A stretch of DNA of 64,000 nucleotides, from positions 355,722,250-355,786,249 of the forward strand of contig NC_133328.1 of assembly GCF_042186555.1 (NCBI RefSeq). The letters are read 5' to 3'. Every line of letters starts with the position of its first letter. The first letter of the stretch is position 1. Below are positions 1 to 9,903 of the stretch, one piece after another. The notes under the pieces are model-generated. The model saw only the letters and a list, made by a program, of their open reading frames with translations. It had not been told where the DNA came from and made no database searches. Both the position numbers and the translations under genes were made by a program. The DNA is from Aquarana catesbeiana. Its lineage: Eukaryota > Chordata > Amphibia > Anura > Ranidae.

Positions 1-828
1 TTTTTATGTAATTATTATTTTAGGTCCTTCATACATATTTGCCCTTCAATAACCTCCCCAGCATGGTGTCTCCTGGCCTATATTCACCTCATGTAGTCAC
101 TTAACAATGTATTTTATCAGCTCCATAGTAGTGCTTTACCCCAAACACCCCCTAAAATGTTTGGAAATGTTATTTTTGATTTAAATTCAGGCAGAGTGCC
201 AGAGGCTTTTTTTTGTGGTGTCCCCAAATTTTTGGTAACCCTCCCTCCCCCAACTGCTAAGTCAGCTGATCCTAATTCTCTATCCTCAATCATCTATCTG
301 CTGACTTTGCCAAACCCATACACACTATACCCATCTCTTTAGTGCTCAGATTTATGGATGAATTCCCGAAAGCATGTAGTGCAAGGGCCTGCCTGTATAC
401 TTTCCAATGGTACTGTTTAAAGTTCTTGTATCCTATTATGATCTTGATAGGTAATAGCAGAATGTCCAAATGTGCTCAAATGTGTACAGTGTGTATTTAT
501 ATCTTTGTATTATGACACTTCTTACCTGTCCAGTGGGCTGCCAATAGTGTAACTAAGGAGGGGCTGTTCCAAGTAATACCCTGTATTTAGGCATTCATCT
601 CTCAATGAAGTGAAGAGGGTTACCTGTCCAAGAGTTCCCCCCCCTATAATGTTAGAAATGGCCCATGAGAGGGGGGAGGGGGAATATGATAGGTGTACCT
701 TATACTTTGTTGTTGTTAAATTCCCCTTAATAAATGCTATCTGGAGGTTGACCCATAATGTTTGTGTCTAATCTGCTTGCCAGGTTTCTGTGAAAAAATA
801 GTAATGTTTATTGTTTTTTCCTCAACAG

Positions 829-1587
829 TTTCCTTCCACGCCACAGGAATGGCAGACTGTGGCCTCCCACTTTGCCCAGCGGTGGGACTTTCCTAACTGC
901 GGAGGGGCAATTGATGGGAAACACGTCCACATCGTCCCACCACCCAACTCGGGGTCGTACTATTATAATTACAAGGGGTTTAATAGTATAGTGATGTTGG
1001 CGGTGGTGTCGGCTAATTACGACTTCTTGTATGTGGACGTGGGGAAGAATGGCCGGATGTCCGATGGTGGAGTGATCGCCCAGATGGAGTTCTACAGGCA
1101 TCTCCAGAATGGCAGCTTGGACTTGCCACCTCCAGAGGACAATGTTGAAGGTCTCCCATTTGTGTTCGTTGCTGATGAAGCATTTGCGCTGGGGGACCAC
1201 CTGATGCGGCCATTCCCGATGAGGACCCTCACCCCGGAACAGAGGGTTTTTAATTACCGGCTGGCCAGAGCCTGAAGAGTGGTGGAGAACACATTTGGAA
1301 TCCTGGCCAGCCGGTTCCGATTATTTATGACACCCATCCATAAGGCGGAGTATAAACTGAACCATATAATACTTGCCTGCTGTGTTCTCCATAATTTTCT
1401 ATGAAAACATTCAGCCAACTATGCTGGCTCAGTTGGGCCTGAGGCCGGAATCCCAAATACATCAACAATGACGGCACTTGAAAGCGGCCGTCCTGGCTTG
1501 CCCTCCCTGAATGCCCGTGATGTCCGGTTACGATACCTGGAGTTCTTTGCGGGTAGGGGGGCTATCAATATGCCAGACAATATGTGA
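829..1587 (+). pseudogene. Harbinger transposase, exon 2 (DDE_Tnp_4 catalytic domain), two stops
   Basis: The acceptor is ctcaacag at 821-828; the exon then runs in one frame to TGA at 1585-1587. It encodes the RNase H-like DDE nuclease that cuts and joins Harbinger ends. Visible motifs are GGAIDGKHV (first Asp), YVDVGKNGRMSDGGV (second Asp) and VADEAFALGD (catalytic Glu), then the family C-terminus with NHIILACCVLHNF. Two in-frame stops break it: TGA at 1273, where copy B has AGA (Arg), and a TGA about 45 codons further on, where copy B has CGT. Otherwise the frame is open, so decay looks recent. An AATAAA signal at 1599-1604 follows the stop. Exon 1 lies outside the window. Confidence 0.92.
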
Positions 1588-1734
1588 CACCTTTTTCAAA
1601 TAAAAAACAACCAAAAGAAATTCTTGGTGGCCATTTACTGCTTGTGTTTGTTTTAGCTGACCCTGACAGAAATGTGTTGAGTGCAGAAATGTCGTGATTG
1701 GGTAACCTTATAAAAAACAGTGTTGGCTGGTACT

Positions 1735-1845
1735 TCCTAAATGCAAAAACACATTTCACTACAAGTGCACTTGCAACTGCACTGAACCTGCACTTGTAGT
1801 GCAAAGTGTGTTTGCCCTTAGGAAATAACCCCCATTTGTGCATAA
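1735..1845. repeat. MITE fragment carried inside Harbinger copy A
   Basis: This holds repeated 'agtgcactt'-type words and ends in 'agtgcaaagtgtgtttgccc', the same family as the MITEs at 12948-13235 and 41497-41756. Copy B keeps only the right half (about 22425-22475), so the insertion predates the split of the two copies. Confidence 0.7.
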
Positions 1846-2181
1846 AACAACAATTACATCACCCCAAAAGTGTTGTAGTGTTGAGACAATAATCCACACA
1901 TTCTTGAGTAAGGCACTTTTTTATACCTGCACAATCACATGCGCATTTACCAAAGGTTTTTAAAACAAACCAACATGTTTGTTGTATAACAATGTTTGCA
2001 GTAGCATTATGAAAAATCAAAATATCCATTTCAGATAAAACAGGCCTGTGTAAAACCAACAAGAAAGCCAAAAAACTTGAACTTACAAAGTTCACATTAG
2101 GTAAAACCTGAAGGCTATATCAGACATCAGTATTTAGGAACTGGGTTTGATATAGCGTTCAGATGGGGGGAAATCACCCCT

Positions 2182-2406
2182 GGAAAAGCCAAATTTGGAA
2201 GATGCACACCAATTTACAAATGTCCACATGTGCTATCTGCCATCATGGGGGATCAAGGGACGTGTTTGGGGGGAGCAAGCCCTTCCTCAACGCTACTTTA
2301 TAATTGAGGAAGGGGTTGCCCCCCCAAAACGCGTCCATTGATCTCCCGTGATGGCAGATAGCACATGTTGGCACACTGTGTGCATCCTCCAAATTTGGCT
2401 TTTCTA
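2182..2406. repeat. Conserved long hairpin between convergent Harbinger genes
   Basis: The left arm (2182-2290) and the right arm (about 2304-2406) are reverse complements at roughly 90% identity by eye, with one small indel and a loop of about 13 bp. It lies between the 3' end of the transposase (+) and the 3' end of the Myb-like gene (-), within reach of both 3' UTRs. Copy B has the same structure at 22824-23046, so it belongs to the element and is not a private insertion. Confidence 0.9.
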
Positions 2407-2453
2407 AACATTGAAAAAAGTTTGGTACGATAAAACAGGTGATTTTGTGGGGT

Positions 2454-3773
2454 TTAAATTCGCCCCAAAACATCAATGATGTTATTATTTTTTTTAATAA
2501 CATCATTGATTCTTTGCTGTATGTTTTGCAGTTCAACGTTACACCCCATGATCTCCCCGATCAGTATCTGGGCACTTTCAGATGTAAAGCGTTCTGGATC
2601 CCTCACATCACGATCACCTAAAAAGAGATAAAGAACAAAAAAAAAGGTCTCAAAAATCTGCCACCATCCATCTCTTTTACCTGAGCCTGTGGTCGCAGAC
2701 ACTCACCTGTTGTGGTGCCAATCTCCACCACGTCTTCTTCTTCCTCCTGCTCTTCTTCTTGGTTTGGTATTTCACCTTCTTCCAGAGGTGGGGGGTCTCT
2801 GGTCTCCTGGGATGAGGGGTGTCCGAGTCTTTTCTCCCCTATGTAAAACAAAAATGGTATACTTAGCACACAGATATTTGATGGCAGAACTATAGAAATA
2901 GGAAACATTGCTTGGAAGTGGGGTACAATTGTCTATTTTAGCCGAGTTCCAAGATGTATATTTTTTATTGCCCTTTGTCAAGCTGCAATACTTTACCTGT
3001 TTGGTACAAGCTTCACAGATGTAACCCCCCCCCCCCTATAGTATACACTGGAGCACCTGTGTGGCCCCCTAATAAAAATGGTGTTCTTGTGTCCCACACT
3101 AGTGCTCCAGTGTCCAGATGTGAAAACAGCTGCTCAGTGTCCTCTCCTTACACACAATCTAGTTTGCATTTCATTCTAGTAACAAACCCATCTACACAAA
3201 CAAATATTTGGCATCCAAGTAGGCCCCCAAAAATGTGTGAAAATGCATATGGCCTAAACAATGGTGTTCTAGAGGCCGAAAGAAAAATGTTTGATACGAA
3301 CGAATAATGTGCCCATGAACATTAAAGTTGACCTTTGGAAACGTTACAACTAATCAAAGCATATGGAGCAGAACGAACGTAATAAAGACAGAAAGAATAG
3401 GAACACAGCACAACTACTTACTTTTTTGCAGCACTCTCCGGATCTTTCGGTACTGCTCTGGCTCTCTCAACTTCAGGTCCGACCACCGCTTCCTGAGCTG
3501 ATCTTTAGACCTTCGTACCCCGAAATTCCGCTCTAGACTCCTGACCACTTTCGCCATGATTTTGGCCTTTCGGATGTTGGGGTTGGGGTAAGGCCCATAT
3601 TTTCCGTCATAGTCGGACTTCCTCATGATGTCGACCATCTCCAACATCTCCCCAAACGACATATTTGTGGCCTTAAAACGTCTCCTTCTGGATCGGGACG
3701 TGCCTGGATCCGCCCTTTCCTCCTCCTCCTCCTCGTTGCTACAATTAGCCCGCACCTGCTGTATGTCCGCCAT
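2454..3773 (-). CDS. Harbinger accessory protein with Myb/SANT-like DNA-binding domain, intact, 215 aa
   Basis: I assemble three exons on the minus strand: 3773-3422, 2838-2707 and 2617-2454. All junctions have GT and AG, phases agree, and the total of 648 nt is open. The start is the second of two adjacent ATGs, chosen because it aligns with copy B (24408) and because an upstream ATG at 3857 lies almost at the TATA box. Residues about 30-45 are acidic and rich in Arg/Ser. A Myb/SANT-like domain of the Myb_DNA-bind_5 type spans about residues 45-110 (FGEMLEMVDIMRKSDYDG, then VRRSKDQLRKRWSDLK). Exon 2 encodes an acidic Pro/Glu linker and exon 3 a helical C-terminus (IQQRINDVIKKNNN). In related systems (Harbinger Myb-like protein, host NAIF1 with HARBI1) this partner imports transposase into the nucleus and recruits it to element ends. 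The same role here is inference. Confidence 0.85.
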
Positions 3774-3839
3774 CATGCTCTTCCCCCACTGCGCCGAACG
3801 AAAAGGGGCGGGGAATACACTAGAAAGAACGTCAGGGGC

Positions 3840-3900
3840 GGGCGGAGTTACACGCATGCGCAGTGTATATAAAGCGTAACACGCGTGCGTATTACGTTTG
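3840..3900. promoter_or_regulatory. Bidirectional core promoter, Myb-like (-) / MADF (+)
   Basis: TATATAAA lies at 3866-3873, flanked by CGCATGCGCAG and a CpG-rich stretch (ACGCGTGCGT). The two genes start head to head: the Myb-like ATG is at 3773 and the MADF 5' exon begins near 3900 and ends at a donor, gaag|gtaaga, at 3950/3951. Copy B keeps the arrangement, with TATAAA at 24502-24507. Transcription start sites are inferred from TATA spacing only. Confidence 0.65.
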
Positions 3901-4066
3901 ATCTGTGAGCGGAGGAAGGAGCATTGAACGCGGCGATCGTAAGAACGAAGGTAAGAGACAAACTTGGGCCTATACTGCTTCTATAGATTGAGGCCTATAT
4001 TGTAACAAGATTAGGAGAGTTTGGTGTGACATTAGGCTTTGTCTTGTGTTGTGTCTTGCAGTGAAT

Positions 4067-5064
4067 ATGGATATGGTACTGAAAGATCAGGACTTCATTT
4101 CAGTCTTCATAGAGATGCTAAGGGAGCTGCCCTGTCTGTGGGAGATTAAACACCCCCATTACAAGAACCAAACAAAGAGGAAGGCAGCACTGGAGCAATT
4201 GTGTGAAATTGTGAAGCAGGTGATCCCCACGGCAGACATCACTTATTTAAAGATATTAATTGGTGGCCTGAGGAGCACATATCTGAGGGAGCGCAATAAA
4301 GTCCTTGATTCGCAGAGATCCGGAGCAGCAGGTGACATCTATGTCCCCAGGATGTTGTACTACGACAGGCTGCACTTTCTGGCAGGCCAGACTGAACCCA
4401 GGTCATCCCTCTCCAGTCTTCCTTCCACGCTTCCTTCCCCCCCGGCTGAGGCTTCTGACGCCCAACCTGGGCCTTCCAGGCCATATGTGGAGGAGCCCAA
4501 ATTGAGCCAGGTATAGCATTCCTCTAAATATTTCTGCTTGTCCAATCAATGATGTGAACTAGATGTTAGTTGGGAGTACTAATTTATGATTGTGATTGAT
4601 GATGCAAAAACTAAAACCATGTCCTTTTTCATACACAGGGAAGTCTCAGCCAGGAGGTGGCCGGGCCGAGCCGGCTGGCTGATCTGCAGGTCCCTCCATC
4701 CCCCCTGGAAACAGAAAGTGGCAGTAGGAGGAGTGCCCTAGAGGAGGCGGCTATCAGATTTTTTTGTAGGGCTACAGAGGTCCTGGGAGCACCACACACC
4801 AGGCAGGAGAACTTTGCTGCATTCATAGCATATAAAATGCAGAGGATGGAGGAGGGCCAAAAAGCCATGTGTGAGGCCCTCATATCAGAGGCTCTGGCGA
4901 AAGGTATGAGGGGCCAAATTACACCTCAAACACACCTTCGCGATGGTCCTCCTCCTCCTCCTGCAGGTCCTACTCCTCCTCCAGGTCCTACTCCTCCTCC
5001 TGCCACATCTCCAACTGCACAGCCACAGCCCGGAAGGAAGTGTGAAAGGAAGACCAGACAGTGA
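4067..5064 (+). CDS. Harbinger-borne MADF-domain protein, intact, 289 aa
   Basis: There are two coding exons, 4067-4510 and 4639-5064. The donor is gagccag|gtatag and the acceptor cacag|ggaagt; phase is 0 and 870 nt are open. A 5' non-coding exon ends at 3950 and its intron ends at 4061, six bases before the ATG. Residues about 8-85 look like a MADF domain: LRELPCLWEIKHPHYKNQTK, then ADITYLKILIGGLRSTYLRE. A Pro/Ser linker follows. Exon 2 has a helical segment (FAAFIAYKMQRMEEGQKAM) where MADF proteins often carry a BESS-like protein-interaction motif, then a proline-rich run and a basic tail ending RKCERKTRQ. MADF proteins bind DNA and recruit partners, and MADF second genes are known from Drosophila PIF elements. 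AATAAA near 5317 probably ends the mRNA. Confidence 0.85.
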
Positions 5065-5218
5065 GGACCCTGGATCCAGTCTGGTCGGCCAAAAGATGCA
5101 GCCTCTTGTGGTACCACAGCCTGGGGACACTGATGTCATCTGCTGCTATCCGGATCTCTGTGAATCCCGGACCAGACTGCCCTCCCTTACATATGGACTC
5201 CTCAGGCCACCAATTTTG
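4258..5218. repeat. Inverted duplication pairing MADF exon 1 with its own 3' end and 3' UTR
   Basis: Arm 1 (4258-4440) codes IGGLRSTYLRE and what follows in the MADF gene. Arm 2 (5032-5218), read on the minus strand, gives the same sequence with about 20% mismatch by eye, including the matching words TTGGTGGCCTGAGGAG and CAGAGATCCGGA. Arm 2 covers the last codons of the gene and its 3' UTR. Both arms stay in the spliced mRNA, which could fold into a long imperfect stem. Copy B has the same pair (24887-25070 and 25651-25836). Confidence 0.88.
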
Positions 5219-5937
5219 AGGTTTAAGAATTGATGTCTGCCGTGGGGGTCCCAGGCTTCACTAATTTCTCCTGTTGATCCAGTGTTGCCTTCCTCTTTGT
5301 TTGGTTCTGATCCCTTAATAAAGGATTTTTGTTTTGAATTATACTCTCCTATGTGTTTTACTTCAAAAATGATGGTTTGTTTGTGAGGATTCAGGTACAT
5401 TTCTAATATACAATGTGAAATGAACAAGGGACACCAACAACAAAAAATCTCATGGAGATTAAATAATAAAAGATATCAATGGTGTTGGGGTAACTTGCCA
5501 CACAAAACACACACAAAAATATTCTGGAGTAAAAATAAAAATAACATTGAACAAAGATCAGCCTTGGAAAAAATCCAAACATTAAAGAAAAAAAAAGGCT
5601 TAAAAACCAAAAAAAAAAACCATAAAAAATATAAAACTGTCAGATGTGACAACTAATAACAATATATTGAGGGAATCCCACTAAAAAAACACAAATAAAA
5701 CTTTGTGAGAAGTGTGTGTGAATATGAGCAGCAAAACTACTTAATTCTTGTCACATTATAAAGAAGAAGAGAGTGCGCTGTATTAAACCATTTTTTACAT
5801 TGCAGCGTGACGAAAGTGCTGTATCCATTGCGAACGCTAAGTTTACCAGAACGAGCTGTCCCGTGTCGGAATTTCCGACAACACGCTCCGATCGGACATT
5901 GTCCATCGGAAAATCCGACCGTGTGTACGGGGCATAA

Positions 5938-6546
5938 GACAATGTGCTATAAAGCATGGTACATTTTTCATTACAATATAGAGGAAAGCAGCAGGATTAC
6001 AGAGCCACAGACTGCATGGCTACTTTGTGCTGAAGAGTCTTACATCTCCACATACAAGCGAGGGATCAAAAATCATTTTTTGATAACATTAAGAACATAG
6101 AACTTATTCTAGAAGGTGCTAGGACAAAATACTCTTAAAGATATTGTGAACATCCTTCTGCATGTCTCATTCTCATCATTATAGCTGACATAGACAAATG
6201 ACAAATGGGTCAATTTCTGTGAAAATCACCTCACACCTAAAAGTAACACCAGAGAGAAGCTTGTGATAAGTAATTCCTGATCTGAGGCAAGAAAATACAG
6301 TACATGAAATGTATATAAAACTTTCCAGGACTCAAGTGCTAAAAGGATACAATCCCAATTTTGTATCGTTTTACTAGTGCTTCAAATAATCCAATGGAAC
6401 TGTCAATAGAGTTATTAATATCCTCAGCTTTGCAGCTCTCCCTAGCCTGAGAAATACTCAAACAAAGCTATAAAACAAAAAGAAGAGCACACCGGCCTTG
6501 TGCAGAATTTTCAATTAAAAACTTTATTAAAAATATTTCTCAATAT
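5938..6546. other. Unique or unrecognised sequence
   Basis: This lies between the right end of Harbinger copy A and the LINE 3' end. I see no convincing gene or repeat structure. Confidence 0.5.
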
Positions 6547-7115
6547 TTTTTTTTTCACAAATAGAACATTTATTGAATAAAAGTACAATTAAAGGCAGTG
6601 TACAAATCACATCCAGCAGTAACATAAAGTAAACCACATACAGTAGGCAGGAGTGAAAGCTCTAAAAAAGCATAACAGCCCATATAGATGGCATATAGTA
6701 CAGAGATGAGCACACTAAAATAACATTTCTATGGATATTCACAGCTATAATGAAATCAGGACAAAACACATTTTCCAGTTAACATAAAAGAAAGGAGACC
6801 GATACCAACCAAAAATCTGCACCATACCCAAACTGAAAGAGAGGCAAGAAAGAAGAGGAAAACTAGGAATGGACATTAAGTGGTGGAGGAATCCAAGAAA
6901 AATTGGAGGAGAAAAAGAAAAAAAAAAAGGGCAGGGAGGGGAGAGAGGGGAAGGGGAGGGAGGGGAAGGAAAGGGAAGGAAGGGGGAGTGGGAAAAAGCA
7001 GCAGAAACCACCTTCAAAGGAAAAAAAAAAAGAAAGTGTGTGTGTGTGTGTGGGGGGGGGTAACCTCTGCAAACAGAAAAAGGGACAAAAATTAAGGCTT
7101 ATCATCTAACCTTGA

Positions 7116-8710
7116 AAGAGAAACGTTAACCACCATAGAACCCCATGAGTCTATCCAGTTGGACCATATTTTCTCAAACTTTTTGAGGCAGTTTTTTCTG
7201 TTAGTGTAAGTGAGCTTATACAGTGGCAAAACAGAATTTAGTGTAGAGCGCTATGCGGTGACTGTTGGTGGAGTAGGATCTTTCCAGCAAAGAAGTATTT
7301 CCTTGTGTGCATAAGAGGTGGTATAACAAACAGTTTAGCATAACGACCCAAAACTCAATCCTCAAAATTTTCAATAAAAGTTGTCTGGGATCCAACTCAA
7401 GGGTTACATTAGAAACCTTGTTAATATCAGCCAGGACTGCCATCCAGAAGCAGCGAGAGAAGCACAGGACCATGCCATATGCAAAAAAGATGCCTCCGGC
7501 ATACCACAGCGGGTGCGAGACAAGGGGGTAAAGGGGTAGATGGCAGTCAACCTCTGCAGAGTACAGCAGGCGCTATGTAAAAATTTGATTTGAATTAAAC
7601 AATCTCTGGCAGAGATCATAGTATTGAGGTATGATGTCAAGCAGTCACCCCAATCCTTTTCTGTCAGGGCTGGCAGATCAGTCTGCCATTTATGAAAAGT
7701 TTTAGTGAGCTTGGAGGTATATGCTAGGGAGAGACGGAGATAGAGTGCAGATAATGGCTTGTCTAACACCCTAGAAGACAGTAGACGCTCCACTGTATCG
7801 GACTCCAGCGTAAGTGGGGAAGGAAACATCCAAATTGGAAGGGTAAAAGCAGTCTTAAGATAAGGGAATGTGCACAATTTGCCAGCAGTGACAATGTGCT
7901 TTAGTCCCACCACCCCCCTAGTCGCCCAAACTTGAGGGACCAGAATAATATGCATGTGTGGAAGGGCTGGGTTGCCCCACAGGGGAATATGGGAAGAAAA
8001 GGTTGTAGACAAATGATATTTAGCTCTGGCCTTGTGCCAAACAATAATTATGGTTTACATCAGACTAAAGATCTCTAGGTGAGACCTCGGGCCCTGGAAC
8101 ACCAGGTTACTTACGGTAGAGTAAGAACCCATAATGGATGCTTCCAAGGTCACTGACTGGTTATCCCGTAGCTGAGAGAACCACCACCGCACCGTAACAG
8201 GAAATGCTGCCCAAAAATATAGTTGAAAGTTCAGCAATGACAACCCGCCCTGATTAAGGAGTAACTGGAAAGCAGAAGGAACCAAGCCAGATGGCTTTCC
8301 AGCCCATACAAAGGAGGTGATAATACTATCTACAGAAGAAAAAGGCTGGACAGAAAGGGTAATTGTGAAATAAATAGAGGAATTTCAAAAGAAAGATCAT
8401 TTTTATAAGATTCACCCTATCCACTGGAATGAGGGGGAGAGATCTCCGAGCATTACACCTCTGAGAGAAGGCGTTAAGCAGTGGGAGAAAATTCAAAAAT
8501 CAAAATAGTCAGCTAGGGAACCATTAACCACTATCCCCAAATATTTAAATTCATCTCCCCCAGCACAGGGGAGTAGTCGTAGCTGGGCGTGGGTGGGAAG
8601 GGTGAAGAGGAAAAAGAAGAGACTTACTCCAATTAACCCAGATTAAAAGCCATCAATAATCTGCAGCACTGCGGGTAAGGAGGAGACAACATCATCTAGA
8701 AACCGGAGAG
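7116..8710 (-). pseudogene. LINE ORF2, C-terminal part of RT and downstream region, decayed
   Basis: The minus strand resumes just after the YADD codons with TLRFLDDVVSSLPAVLQIID and EFKYLGIVVNGSL, typical of the post-YADD segment of L1-clade RTs. Next come the conserved GGLSLLNFQLYFWAA region, a long open stretch (8012-7404, about 200 codons) and the C-terminal KKFEKIWSNWIDSWG word common in Tx1/L1 ORF2 proteins. Several stops and frame changes (near 8640, 8480, 8420, 8050 and 7400) rule out function. Confidence 0.8.
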
Positions 8711-8723
8711 TATCATCTGCATA

Positions 8724-9411
8724 TTATAAAACATGAGCAGCGCTAAAAATGAGTGAACAAGCATATAGAGTGATATATATGTAAACAAAAAAGCCCTGAA
8801 GGACACGGAAATAGCATATATGAAACACAAATAAGGTCACAGAAAAAAAAAAGGGGGAGGGGGTAAAAATATGTCCAAATGAAAAAAATGTGAGTAAATG
8901 GATATTCAGTCCAGATAGAAGGGGGAAAGGAGTCCAACCAAAGATGTACAGATAAAAATAATTCAATCACAAAACACCAGCATGTGAGGGGATCCACCAC
9001 AGTGTGTATTATGCGCTTACCAGATGGCAAGCTTTAGTAAGCTTGTACAGCAACCTGATGGTTAATACAGGAACCGTCACACCACGGCTTTCAATGAAGG
9101 ACCAGGACTCACACCATGGCTTCCAATGAGAGACCAGGACTCAAAACAAGGCAGCTCAATCCAACCCGACATTCAATAGGCAGGACCCAGAAATATAAAA
9201 CAACGGCTCTCCATAGTGTGAAATCGTTAAGACCAAGATTTAATGTAAATAAAGATTGCACTTACATGTGAACCAGAGATAAAAGCATATAAAAACACTG
9301 CAGCCGGCCGGCTAATGGACACCCGTTCAGGACGAGGTACGGGATCTACTGTGATGATGTCAGAGTGTCCACCATCCGACGTACGTTTCGTCTCACGAAG
9401 ACATCCTTGTA
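8724..9411 (-). mobile_element. Non-autonomous retroposon (688 bp) inside the LINE RT
   Basis: It is flanked by a perfect 13-bp direct repeat, TATCATCTGCATA, at 8711-8723 and 9412-9424. On the minus strand it starts with ACAAGGATGTCTTCG, carries GAGACGAAACGTACG near its 5' end and finishes ...CTCATGTTTTATAA. Related sequences with a GAAACGCGT-like word appear at about 37900-38110 and 50200-50640. The TSD length suggests LINE-type integration. I do not know a family name. Confidence 0.75.
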
Positions 9412-9424
9412 TATCATCTGCATA

Positions 9425-9849
9425 CAAGGATATTTTCACCTCCACTACTCCAGCTTGGATGCCCTTAAGTGAAGGAGCTGATCGAATTTGCGCAGCAAGG
9501 GGCTCGACAGCCAGGGCGAAGACCCCCGGAGAAAGCAGAAACCCCTGTCTCATACCTTAACAGAAGGAAAACGAGGGGGGACAAAGAATTATTACTTGTG
9601 CATTCAGGCAAGAATAGATCAACTGAATCCAGGCAAGAAATCAGGGACCAAAATCAAATTTGCACAAGACAGTCCAGAGGTAGTGCATCTCCACTGAATC
9701 AAAAGCTTTTTTGGCAACAAGAGATGCCACCACCCCCAGATTATCAGCTTCCGACCTAGCAATGTGGGTAAAAAGCCTGAGGATGTTAATATCAGTTCCC
9801 CTACTGTATGAACACAGATTGGACAGCCTAAACCAAGGCAGCAATAACC
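9425..9849 (-). pseudogene. LINE reverse transcriptase core (to YADD)
   Basis: The minus strand encodes KKAFDSVE (RT motif A Asp), RQGFLLSPGVFALAVEPLA (the RQG..SP.LF..A motif) and VKISLYADD (motif C). Stops and a frame change lie between motifs A and B. The YADD codons sit exactly in the duplicated target of the retroposon at 8724-9411. Confidence 0.88.
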
Positions 9850-9903
9850 CTGGCCAATAGGGATGGGAGAACGGTTCGTCCCAAGCATAAGTTCGGGCTG
9901 AAC

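Larger units (their letters stand above)
1..5934 (+). mobile_element. PIF/Harbinger DNA transposon, copy A (5' end outside window)
   Basis: The right terminus ends in GTGTGTACGGGGCA followed by TAA at 5935-5937, the 3-bp TWA target typical of PIF/Harbinger. It matches the right end of copy B (19710-26713). Base 1 corresponds to about position 20779 of copy B, inside transposase intron 1, so about 1.07 kb (left terminus and transposase exon 1) lies outside the window. Gene order is transposase exon 2 (+), Myb-like gene (-), MADF gene (+). Compared with copy B it lacks about 190 bp of subterminal repeat near 5865, apparently a deletion between short homologies. Confidence 0.93.
6547..9857 (-). 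mobile_element. L1/Tx1-like LINE, 3' part (continues at 30816-31330)
   Basis: On the minus strand this reads as a LINE ORF2 from the reverse transcriptase core to the C-terminus, then a low-complexity 3' UTR (purine-rich, with a GT run, on the plus strand at about 6890-7065). It ends with AATAAA near 6573 and an A-run at about 6547-6556. It is split by the retroposon 8724-9411 and the hAT 9858-30807. The rest of the RT lies at 30816-31330, where removing the hAT and one TSD copy rejoins the sequence without a gap. No 5' end, ORF1 or LINE TSD was found. Confidence 0.85.

Noticed and set aside
808..1213. Minus-strand frames opposite the transposase exon
   Set aside because: They are antisense shadows of the DDE domain; the plus frame has the catalytic motifs and splice acceptor.
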